Of a stretch of 64,000 nt of DNA, positions 54,165-64,000 are shown piece after piece. Numbering within the stretch: the first letter of the stretch is position 1; each line of letters begins with the position of its first letter. The notes under the pieces were generated by a model. It was not told the DNA's origin. It ran no database searches and saw nothing but the letters and a program-made list of their open reading frames with translations. Location of the stretch: NCBI RefSeq assembly GCF_905475465.1, contig NC_062242.1:8521501-8585500 (forward strand). The letters are read 5' to 3'. The translations under genes and the position numbers were made by a program. The DNA is from Pieris napi (Eukaryota; Arthropoda; Insecta; Lepidoptera; Pieridae).

Positions 54165-54938
54165 TTTTTGTCTTAAGTTATTATTTCTACAAAAAGAATT
54201 ACAGACAACAGCTATTATTCAAGTAAAAAAATATAATAAACTCAATCTAATGATCGAACGTTTAAATATTTGTGATACGTCAATTCAAAGAGATTTTATA
54301 TGACAATAAGCTTAATATAGTATTTCTTAAATATACTCTGCATCAATATGTACCATCTCTTTGAGGTCTTCAGTCCTGAGAATAAGAACTATTTTCTAAC
54401 ACAATCTGTGTGACTGCTTGATAAAACTTAAGAGATCAAAATATTTACAAATAGGTTCAAAGTACATTAACATTTTAATAGTATTGTGATTTTTACACAA
54501 TATTTCAGACTTTAAATTAGCTTAACAAATTATGTAAAAATACGTATAAAAAGCTTTGATTAAAAAAGGAAATTTTTCCTAAAACATAGTGGAAATATGT
54601 CAGTGGTAGCACCGACCAAACACCACGCAGGTAGGCATACATATACATAATCAAATCAATTATTTTTAAACTTACCTTTGAACCTTTTAAATTTTGATTC
54701 AAACAAGTAAAAAAAATTGGTGCATTTCTAGAATTATATGGCAACACAAAAGCCTGTATTCCAAGTTATTATCTAATATTAATATTCTGTAATCTTAGTC
54801 TGTGCTATTTCAAAATGACAATTGACAATTTACATTACAAATATAACCAAGTCAAAACAATCAATTCGCGTATTTAGTGATTGCCGATTAATTAATTAGT
54901 TTGAAGTATAAAAGCGCATAACGAACAATTTAAGAACT
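54165..54938. promoter_or_regulatory. Shared upstream region of CFAP337 (-) and MRPS21 (+)
   Basis: 774 bp between two divergent start codons. AT-rich, with no repeat recognised and no clear TATA box for either gene. A common promoter zone is inferred from the head-to-head layout only. Confidence 0.35.
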
Positions 54939-55297
54939 ATGTTTTTGACTCTTAGATTATTAGGTAATCGACATCCATCGTTCATCGCCCGTACAGTGTT
55001 TGTAAAAAACAATAACGTGGACGATGCTTGCAGACTTCTTAACAGAATTCTTGGGAAAGAAGGGATTTTAGAACAATTTAGACTAACTCGACATTATGAG
55101 AAGCCGTTCCAGGTTAGTTTGAGTCTTTATTTTTATAAATCAAAAGTATTTGTCCTCTACAAAAATCTATTTATTTACAGACTCGTCGACGAGTTAACCA
55201 CGAAAAATGTAAAGCCATATACAATGAAGATATGGAAAGAAAGATCCAGTTTGTTCTGCGCAAGAACAGACACGAGCCCTTCCCTGGTTGCCATTGA
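54939..55297 (+). CDS. MRPS21: Mitochondrial ribosomal protein bS21m
   Basis: Small mitoribosomal subunit protein. Exons 54939-55112 and 55181-55297 (68-nt intron, GTTAGT...TTACAG), 96 residues. Hallmarks: FIARTVFVKNNNVDDACRLL, NRILGKEGI, YEKPFQTRRRVNHEKCKAIY, MERKIQFVLRKNRHEPFPGC. The length and the RR-rich centre are normal for the family. ATG 54939 is the only sensible start. Variant signal ATTAAA at 55344-55349 could end the transcript. Tail-to-tail with OAF (428 bp apart). Confidence 0.97.
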
Positions 55298-55725
55298 TAG
55301 TAGCTAAATTTATTCAACAATGTATGTAGTGTGTATATTTAAAATTAAAATAGAATAACTAGTTTTACCTCATCATTAATATTTGTTACCTATCCTTTAA
55401 ATGAATATCATTCTCAAAAGGAGTTGTATATGAGTATAAAGTTAATAATTACAACCAACAAAACATAATTATTGTGCATGACACATAAGGACACATTACA
55501 TTTTTCTATTGTGTGGGAAAGAAATTTAAGGAAATTATAACTGTAAGTAAGACACTGCAAAACAATTAAATAGTAACATTTATACTTAAATACAGCCTCT
55601 AGCAAAATATTTACAAAAGTATTGTCTTATAGTCATAAAATTCTGAAAAATATGGAAGCTGTTGTGACTAGAGCAAGAATTTGGGGAGCACCATATAGCC
55701 AATGGAGTATGACTTGAGCCTGGTG

Positions 55726-57157
55726 TCACATATATGTGAGGCATGTGTCTCGGCGCCGCACATAGAAATGATACCGATAGCAGCGATGACATGTCTTGAT
55801 GCCACACCTATAGCTCAATCCACCTTGTGGTTTACCTTTGCAGTATTTTAGTCCACAAGGATACCAATTTACACAAACCTGTAAAAGTTCATTAGTTAAA
55901 AAAGAACCATAAGGTAATAAAAATTTCGATGTTTAAAAGAACTTCCATCATTCAAAAGTTTGTTAATAATATAATAGAGAAATATAACTGATCTATTTTA
56001 ACCTTTTCCCAATAATTATAGGCATTTGTAAGTTAAGATATAAATTTTTAATCAATAGACAAAATGAAGTTATAATAAGTTACCTCAAAGTGACAAATAC
56101 ACTCGTTAGCAGAGTCTGTCTCAGCTACACAAGCAGGCACAAATGGTGAACCATCAGAAGTGTCAGATGCCAAAGCATGTTCTGGGAATGGACTTATTTC
56201 TGAGGCATATGATGAATGCTCCATTCCTGTCGGGGTTAAGATAACATGTATTGTTATTTCAATTAAAAACCTCAAGTCACTTCAACAATGATTTGAAAAC
56301 AATAAGAAATACATTAACCTGGTCTAGGAGCCCATCTCGTCAAATCTGCAGCTCGCAAGTACACATGATCCTTGGCAGATGCACAGTGCCTAGCAGCAGC
56401 TGGTGATAGTAATCGTGTCACTCTACTAGCCCAGGCAGTTGCTGTAGTTTGTCTCCAGCCTTTATCCTCCTCAGCAACCCGTACAGTCCCAGCATTTTTC
56501 TAGTAAATATATGTTCTTAAAAATCTCATTTAATAAACTACAAGTTATCAATTCAACTTTATAGCATTAATGCATTGACTATGATATAAATATAGAAAGT
56601 TTTTAGGTAATTATCTAAAGCTATCAAAGTACTAAACACTTATTTCAACATAGTTTATTGAGTCTATACCTGTCGTAGTTTTGCCATAGCATCTGGTGCA
56701 ATGAAGTCTGCCTGAGCAGCATGTGTAAGAAAGCATAAAGTTTGGTAACCTGACTGTCCAAGCTCTTCTTCAGCCGGGATTATAACTTTCATTGCCTCAA
56801 CTTCCTTAAATACAGAATAAAAACATTAAGTACCCAATATGTTAAGCATAATATATATTATGTTTAAGTTATATTTTACTTACATTTGTAAAGTCGACTA
56901 ATTGTGATACGTAAGTACCATCCAAACGTAGAAAATCGAGGGTTACTGTATCTTCAGATACATTTGCAGTAATATTTTCTTGCAAAACATCACCTCCCTG
57001 AAAATGACAATATACTGATAGAATTTAAAAACATACTTTCACTTGTAATATTAAAACTATTGGTGAAATTTACCTGATTTCTAACGTTTATCAGTAATTG
57101 TAAATTCGATGGTTTTATTAAAATTATCAAAATAATTAATGAAACGATATCACGCAT
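55726..57157 (-). CDS. OAF: Out at first protein
   Basis: Secreted protein of unknown biochemical role, conserved from insects to vertebrates. Exons in transcript order: 57157-57074, 56997-56884, 56804-56670, 56499-56319, 56226-56084, 55878-55726 (TGA); 269 residues with consistent phases. Signal peptide at residues 1-20 (MRDIVSLIILIILI...), then LLINVRNQGGDVLQENITAN, VTLDFLRLDGTYVSQLVDF, EEELGQSGYQTLCFLTH, DAMAKLRQKNAGTVRVAEED. The Cys-rich C-terminus (ANECICHFEVCVNWYPCGLK, GIKTCHRCYRYHFYVRR) is typical of the family. One N-glycosylation sequon, NIT, lies at about residue 36. Divergent from WDR26. Confidence 0.96.
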
Positions 57158-58020
57158 TTTAATGATCTAAGAGTGAACTAAACATTAAAATTCTGCTATT
57201 TACCGGTCTAACATAAAAATACGTTCCACTTTGCATATGAAATGAAAATAATAACAAAATAATTTAAAGTAAAACGGGAGTCATTGGCCATTTGACATAT
57301 TGACTGTGAGTGTGAAAACTAGAATACTGAACTGCCACAGAATAATAATGATAATCTCACCGCTGACCGTATTTAAATTCCTTCAATAACAATGTTATTG
57401 AAGGAATGCAAATGCCCGTAATATATAAGATTCAGAAACTAGCTCCTAGCTTACATAGTATCTTATACTTTTGATGTAACAGACATTAGCTTATTGCAGT
57501 AGAAATAATTTCGACTTAACAAAAATTTCTGTAAAGTTGTTTTATTTATATTCTGTGGATATTTTTTTTTAAGTTACAGAATAAGATGTGTACCTAATGC
57601 ACCTACGCGCTTTCGTAGTTCGTCGTCCCTATTGTTTTCTATGTATAGACAGCTGTCGTTGATCGTTCATTTTCAGCTGATTTTTGTGTACGCTTTGTAA
57701 AACCATTGGAGATTCATAATAATACCCAAATAAACCATTAGAAAAGTGTTTTTGATTAAATTAGATAGAAATTCTCCGAAAGAAGTGTGTTGTTGGCACA
57801 AGCGAGAAAGCCTTTGGAAAAGAACAAAGAGTGATGGTGAATTGAGTGCGAGTGAAGAGCAGCGGGCGTGACGTCACGCGCGGACGAGGCCGATGCGGCG
57901 GGGATCGTGACCGGAGGCGCGCGGCGAGCACGCGCAGCCAGCCTGGCCTCCAGTGACTCGGGAGACGAGGGCCAACGGCCGCCGCGCAAGCGCTCGCGGA
58001 GGCAGTCGCCACCACCGAAC
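57158..58020. promoter_or_regulatory. Divergent upstream region of OAF (-) and WDR26 (+)
   Basis: 863 bp. Contains 'ccttcaataacaatgttattgaagg' as an inverted repeat (57379-57403) and a GC-rich segment (57845-58020) that is probably WDR26 leader or coding sequence. No TATA box. Otherwise nothing recognised. Confidence 0.4.
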
Positions 58021-61000
58021 ATGCACCAACCGTGCACGAACGGGGCGCACCTCAACGGGGATTCTGTGCGCAATGGGGACCTGGCTCCCGCACTGCAGAT
58101 GCCCACTACTGACCAGGAAATTGTCCGACTCATTGGACAGCACCTGGTCTCTGTTGGACTTGAGTAAGTGAGATTTAATTTCAACTATCAGCTACATATT
58201 TTCTTCTACATAACTTCTATGGCATGTAACAGCTTATCTATTTTAAGACACAAATATTTTAATTCTATTGAGAATATTTTCTTTGTTTATGTAAAAAATC
58301 ATTTTTTTCTTCCAAGTAAACAGAGTTTAACTTACAATCTATTATCTAACAATAAAACAAAACCTGGATTGGACAATACATTTAATGGATGTCTATTCTA
58401 AAAAAATCTACATTTCTAATAATATCCTCAAACATTTCCACATACAAATAAAAGAAAACAACAGCGATTGTGTTATCTTTTCTTTTACTTACAATTTCAA
58501 TCAAGGTGATAAGTGAGTCTACAACAAAGTCAGGAATTTTAAGATAATTTGTATTGTACAGCTATAATTATGTATCAATAATAATTACATTTTCTTCTGA
58601 TGTTTGTATAAGTGATTTTCATTTATATTTTTAGACATAACTCATATAATATTTATATCTGTGAGAGTTGTTTGTTCATCATAAAGACACACAGAAAATG
58701 AATGTTTCAACAAAACATTCACTGCATGACTTGTAGTTATGAGAGCCAATACATGCCAAGATTAATAATATCTACAACTTTAATAATAAAAGGCTGTTTT
58801 TCATATAATATATTAGATTCTTTGTTTTTTTTTGAAGTAGCATACTTGACTTTCCACATACATAATATGTTTTGTTTGTTTTATTAATTTATTCAATTCA
58901 GTGTGTATTGTTTTATGTGTATTGATAATAAATTATATTCATCATTAAGGATGTTGAAGGCCATATCAAGGTTTAGTTGTGTGAGTGTTACATTAAATTG
59001 TAGTTATTATTAATGCTTCATTTTAATAACAATATTATATTTCTGGGTTTTCCTAATGAATTAAAACCTTATGCATTATCTTGATACATTAAGTTATAAA
59101 TATATATTGGACTATCCAAATGATTCTTCTTACTATTGAAATTTGTAATGCACGTAAATGCATTTGCATTGCAATTGCTTACTTGCTGAGTACTGAAATT
59201 TCTATTGCTATTTATTATCTCCATAAAGAATTACTTGAACCTTACTTTTAAAACTAGTAGTAGTATAGATAATCTTCATTAAAGATCCCATATAATTATA
59301 TTGTATGCAATTTTTATTTCAATTGTGTAGTTACATAGGACAAGAGGACAGTAATACAGTATTTATAGTTATTTCACTTTTTAGTATTATTTTTGTGTTT
59401 GTATGTAAACCAAATTTTGATATCCCAGAAAAAACGAGCGTTGTAAAACTGAACCACGCGAACCAGTTGAAGATAAAAGCCAGTCACGTTAGTACGTACG
59501 TACTGAACTAATGTTCAGACTCATTTAATTTAATTGAAAATGGTAAAAGAAAGGCGAGTTTACTGTTTTGATGTGATTTGATACGACGATTATAATTTGA
59601 CAACAGACGTAGCGCGGCCCTCCTGATGGAGGAGTCGGGGCTACACCTGGAACACCCGGCGGCAGCCACGTTTCGGCAGCACGTTCTGGCTGGGGACTGG
59701 GTCAAGGCCGACCATGATCTGCGCGCGCTGCACGACCTGTTACGTGACTCACCGCATCGCGACACACACAATCTATCAGTAAGCTCAGCACTATTTGCTA
59801 CTTCTGCAAAGAAATAAGTGTAGCGTAGTCCTAAAACTCTCATGACAATTTTAATTTGATTAATAAACAAGTCGACATCACTTTTTATGCCTTTCAAAAT
59901 ATACTATACAAAAGATACTCGATAGTACATAATAATAAACGAATCAAATCGACTTATAAAATGTTTTTGTAATCTCTATTGTGTAGGAGATGAAATTCGT
60001 GGTGCTAGAGCAAAAATATCTAGAGCATCTCGAAGCAGGCCGTGTGCTGGATGCGTTGCACGTGCTGCGAAATGAATTGACTCCGCTGCAGCACGACACG
60101 CCGCGCGTGCACAGATTGTCCGCGCTCATGATGTGCGCCGACGCAGGCGAGCTACGAGCGAGAGCGCAGTGGGCCGGCGGCTCTACCTCGAGGGCAGCGG
60201 TGTTGGCCCGCGTGCAGGCCGTCCTTCCGCCCGCGCTCATGATGCCGCCCGCCCGCCTTCGTGCTCTCCTTGCTCAGGCTGCCGCCCTACAATCGCAGCG
60301 CTGCCGTTTCCACGCCGCCCCGCGACCCTCGCCGGACCAAACTGATCACATCCCCTTCTCTCTACTCGCCGACCATCAATGCTCGGCTGACCAGTTCCCG
60401 ATACACTCTTTACAGGTATATTACTAATTAATATTGAATTACAATAATACTGGTAATTATATTATTAAGTATTTGAAGTCCGCAAACTATTATATGATTA
60501 ATCTAATGATTAAATTCTCGTGTCACAATGTTCGTTCCCATACTCCTCCGAAATGGCTCGACCGATTCTTATGAAATTTTTTATGCATATTCAGTAAGTC
60601 TGAGAATCGGACATCTACTTTTCTACCCCCTGAATTTTAAGGGTGGTCCCACCACAAAATTTTTTATTTTTGGACAAAACTTCTTGTATTTATTTTTTTA
60701 TGATACAGCATACAAAATTACATACAACCCTTAAATATCACCCCTCTACGATCAACCCCTATTTTTATTATAGTAGATAGTTATTTTTATTGAACTAAAA
60801 AAATTTTTCCTAGAAATAATATACATGGCACAACGTTTGCCGGGTCAGCTAGTTATGTTATAAAGCCGCATCCCGAGAGGCCAAACAAAAAAGCGGAAGA
60901 ACTTCCTTTTAATTTGCCCTAAATAATTGTATTAAAACTTCTACATGGTACTTAGGTACTAAACGAGCACTGTGACGAAGTATGGTACTGCAAGTGGTCT

Positions 61001-63782
61001 CCGGATGGATCCAAATTGGCATCAGGTTCTAAGGACCACACTGTCATGATATGGGACTTTGATCCTGTAGCCAAGAGACTATCCTTCAGGTAATGATTGA
61101 TAATTTTGTTTAAAAAAATCAATTAAATAAAAACATTTTTTGACGTGATAACGTCTTTAAAATCGTTTTAGTCGGGTGACATGTTCAGAAACTTGTGTCA
61201 CACCAAAACCTCACGAGCGCGATCGCAGGTATAACGAGAGAGAGACGGACCGATCTCTCGTCTCATCTCGAGCGCTGCCAGTCATTCCGTGAATGTATGA
61301 AGAAAAATGTATATCATAGTCGAATAAGTAAACTTGTCATTTTACACCCGAAATTTATCATCAAATGTGTGAATAAAACGATAGATGTAATTTAAAATTT
61401 GAAAAAATTGTTATCTTCATTAATTCCTTACTTCCCAAAAACTTATATCACCAATAAGACGTTATCACGTAAACATCTCGATCGTAAACCTACTTTACAA
61501 ACAACCAATATTTTTTAAATATATTTATTCTGTGATACATTTGTCATGTTTTTTGTACATGTATGTTTTGTGCTTTCTCTGTGAATGTCTATTGTCTATG
61601 GTATATGTATATTGTTAGGGTGCCTTCTAAATACATAAAAACATTCTTAAAAAATGCAATAATCTAATATATAAAATTCTCGTGTCGCGGTTTTTGTAGT
61701 TAAACTCCTCCGAAACGGCTTGACCGATTCTCATGAAATTTTGTGTGCATATTGGGTATGTCTGAGAATCGGACAACATCTATTTTCCATCCCCCTAAAT
61801 GTTAAGGGTAGTCCCCTAACCCCTTAATTATTTTTTTGAAATTTTTATTTTTTTATGATACAACATTAAAAAATACGATCAACCCCTATTTTTTATTATA
61901 AATGATATACACGGCACAACAACGTTTGCCAGGTCAGCTAGTACTAATATATTTATAAGAAAAATACTACGCGGCCTGAGTGTATTCATAAATTTGGTCA
62001 CACGGAAATATTATCTCTGCAAATTTATTATTATTAATTTATATGCCTATAAACTGGATATCACGGTTAAATTCACTATTTGTGTAATTGAGGTTGTAAC
62101 TCACGACTAATTTTGAATTAAAGGTGTGATATTAAATTACAAAACTAATTAGTTTAAAGTCCACTCGTATATTATTAATAGCCGTCTATCATGTGTTGAT
62201 ACATGTCAAGTACAATCAGAATTATGAAGTTTAGCGAAAATATTTTGGCCTGGCGATGTTTTTGCTCTATAAGTTTGGACTACGCAATAACAATGCAGAT
62301 ATTTTTGTAAACAATTGCCTTTACATTAAACATCGGCAAGAGAGGATCTAGAGCTCGCATCAGGACATCTTTTCTTGATTTACTTCTTCTTGTCCAGTCG
62401 TGGGGCAATCTGTTCATGATTTACCTCTTCTTGTCCAGTCGTGGGGCAAACTGTTCATGATTTACCTCTTCTTGTCCAGTCGTGGGGCAAACTGTTCATG
62501 ATTTACCTCTTCTTGTCCAGTCGTGGGGCAAACTGTTCATGATTTACCTCTTCTTGTCCAGTCGTGGGGCAAACTGTTCATGATTTACCTCTTCTTGTCC
62601 AGTCGTGGGGCAAACTGTTCATGATTTACCTCTTCTTGTCCAGTCGTGGGGCAAACTGTTCATGATTTACCTCTTCTTGTCCAGTCGTGGGGCAAACTGT
62701 TCATGATTTACCTCTTCTTGTCCAGTCGTGGGGCAATCTGTTTATGATTTACCTCTTCTTGTCCAGTCGTGGGGCAAACTGTTCATGATTTACCTCTTCT
62801 TGTCCAGTCGTGGGGCAAACTGTTCATGATTTACCTCTTCTTGTCCAGTCGTGGGGCAAACTGTTCATGATTTACCTCTTCTTGTCCAGTCGTGGGGCAA
62901 TCTGTTCATGATTTACCTCTTCTTGTCCAGTCGTGGGGCAAACTGTTCATGATTTACCTCTTCTTGTCCAGTCGTGGGGCAAACTGTTCATGATTTACCT
63001 CTTCTTGTCCAGTCGTGGGGCAATCTTTTCATAATTTACCTCTTCTTGTCCAGACCCAGTCGTGGGGCAATCGTTTCATAGAAATACTTTAGGCAGATTT
63101 TAACAATTTACTTTGTCAAACTGAATGATCGATATGACCAATGGAATCTGTATGAAAAAAGTCACGTTCCCAAATATTGTGATTGTGTTCCGCCCTTAAG
63201 TAATTGTCCAAGACAGGAATATCTCATCATATTGATCTGTGTTCTACAGAAAATCCCTGGAGGGTCACCTGTACGGGGTGTCATATCTGTCTTGGAGTCC
63301 CGATGGCCGCTACCTCATCGCCGTTGGACCAGAGGACTGTCCCGATTTATGGATATGGAACATGGAGGTAAAATTTTATACGTAGTTTTTAGTATATTTT
63401 ACGGAAAATAAATTGAACTAACGAAAGCCAATATTCTTTCTACATCTTGTGAGCTAAATATTTACTATAGACAAACGGATAAAAGAAAACAGTTTTTGTT
63501 TCTTTACTTTTTTTCTGAATCGAAGTAAGAACCGCCACATTCGTATCACTAAACCAAGGCACACTTTCGTTGGGCAAATCGTCCGAAACTGAAACCTTTG
63601 CATTCTCTAAGGAATAATGAATTTTCTCTAAACACCAAACATTCTTATTACAGACGGAACAGCTTCACCTGAAGATGACTCACTCCCAAGAGGATTCCCT
63701 AACGGCGGTGGCTTGGCACGCGACTTCAGACAAATTTGTATGCGGCGGTGCACGGGGCCAGTTCTACCATTGCACGCTCGAT
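58021..63782 (+). CDS. WDR26: WDR26, 5' part (CTLH/GID E3 ligase scaffold), partial at 3' end
   Basis: Subunit of the CTLH (GID) ubiquitin ligase, homologue of yeast Gid7. Exons: 58021-58163, 59607-59778, 59987-60415, 60956-61089, 63250-63367, 63654-63782, then on beyond the window; 375 residues seen, phases consistent. LisH: DQEIVRLIGQHLVSVGLERS, LLMEESG. CTLH: HPAAATFRQHVLAGDWVKAD, MKFVVLEQKYLEHLEAGRVL, LRNELTPLQHDTPRVHRLSA. WD40: LNEHCDEVWYCKWSPDGSKL, SGSKDHTVMIWDFDP, GHLYGVSYLSWSPDGRYLIA, DSLTAVAWHA, GARGQFYHCTLD. The first in-frame ATG is 58021, but the frame stays open upstream to a TGA at 57853 with protein-like sequence (see findings), so the true start may be earlier. Confidence 0.95.
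58164..59606. other. WDR26 intron 1
   Basis: 1.4 kb of AT-rich sequence. I see no repeat copy, ORF or RNA gene in it, which is unusual for an intron this long in this window. Confidence 0.5.
60506..60853 (+). mobile_element. Helitron-like element, family A
   Basis: AAATTCTCGTGTCACAATGT start and CGTTTGCCGGGTCAGCTAGT end. WDR26 intron 3, about 100 bp from exon 4. Confidence 0.65.
61663..61942 (+). mobile_element. Helitron-like element, family A
   Basis: TCTAATATATAAAATTCTCG start and CGTTTGCCAGGTCAGCTAGT end, internally shorter than other copies. WDR26 intron 4. Confidence 0.65.
62363..63075 (+). repeat. 41-bp minisatellite, ~17 copies
   Basis: Unit CATGATTTACCTCTTCTTGT CCAGTCGTGGGGCAAACTGT T. 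Copies differ only by rare single changes (caaact/caatct, ttcatg/tttatg) plus a duplicated CCAGAC in the last one. In WDR26 intron 4, ending about 175 bp before exon 5. Confidence 0.95.
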
Positions 63783-64000
63783 GTAATTATTTTTTTCAAA
63801 TCATATATACAGGTTGATTTTTCATGCCTTGTGCAGGCATAATTTTCTCATAAATATAGATAACTAATTAATGTAGTGTGCAAATATTAAAATTTTAATT
63901 TAGAATAGTTTAATTATTGTGTATAAAAATATGAGCCGAAACCAAAATATAAGATGAATTATATATTGGTTAAAAAAATTATTTGGTTTGGTATACTGAA

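Noticed and set aside
57756..58184. 142-codon minus-strand ORF over the WDR26 first exon
   Set aside because: Arg/Pro/Ser-rich shadow of the GC-rich WDR26 exon; no recognisable protein features.
62363..63075. CRISPR-like array
   Set aside because: Adjacent units with no unique spacers, in a eukaryotic intron; a minisatellite.

Overview
This is 64 kb of animal nuclear DNA, almost certainly from a moth or butterfly. It is AT-rich and has many short GT-AG introns. Seven conserved animal genes are present, and the introns and spacers carry tRNA-derived SINEs, CTAGT-ending Helitron-like repeats, RTE-type endonuclease/reverse transcriptase remnants and many MITEs of kinds familiar from Lepidoptera. 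Nothing prokaryotic or viral was seen: no operons, CRISPR arrays or phage genes.

Layout: (1) 1-15237 (+), the 3' part of LYST/mauve (PH-BEACH, BEACH and WD40 domains), entered mid-gene. (2) 15238-17707, spacer with a hAT MITE. (3) 17708-29511 (+), SART1, a U4/U6.U5 tri-snRNP factor, in 15 exons. (4) 29512-32980, spacer made largely of repeats, including a 1.4-kb element with ~310-bp inverted arms and a Cys-rich ORF remnant. (5) 32981-34406 and 40160-41577 (+), two tandem leucine-rich-repeat paralogues (LRRC71-like) with an identically placed intron, separated by a 4.5-kb RTE-like retrotransposon flanked by an 11-bp target duplication. (6) 42379-54164 (-), a 17-exon EF-hand/WD40 gene of the CFAP337/WDR49/WDY family. 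(7) 54939-55297 (+), MRPS21. (8) 55726-57157 (-), out at first (OAF). (9) 58021 to the window end (+), the 5' part of WDR26.

I built every gene model by hand from splice sites, reading phase and protein conservation. The coding lengths of all complete models divide by three and all junction phases agree. The genes do not form one pathway. LYST (lysosome-related organelles), SART1 (splicing), MRPS21 (mitochondrial translation), OAF (secreted) and WDR26 (CTLH/GID ubiquitin ligase) are housekeeping or developmental. The LRRC71-like pair and CFAP337 form a small neighbourhood of probable axonemal or sperm genes.

The most unusual item is a putative solo LTR, antisense in a LYST intron (10557-11099). 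It carries an hsp70-like promoter: two perfect three-unit heat-shock elements, a TATA box and a TCAGTT initiator. Other notable points are a Harbinger derivative that appears to supply the CFAP337 3'UTR and poly(A) signal, a MITE inserted 5 nt inside a CFAP337 splice donor, a GC-AG intron in only one of the LRR twins, a possible poison exon in SART1, and a 41-bp minisatellite of about 17 copies in WDR26.
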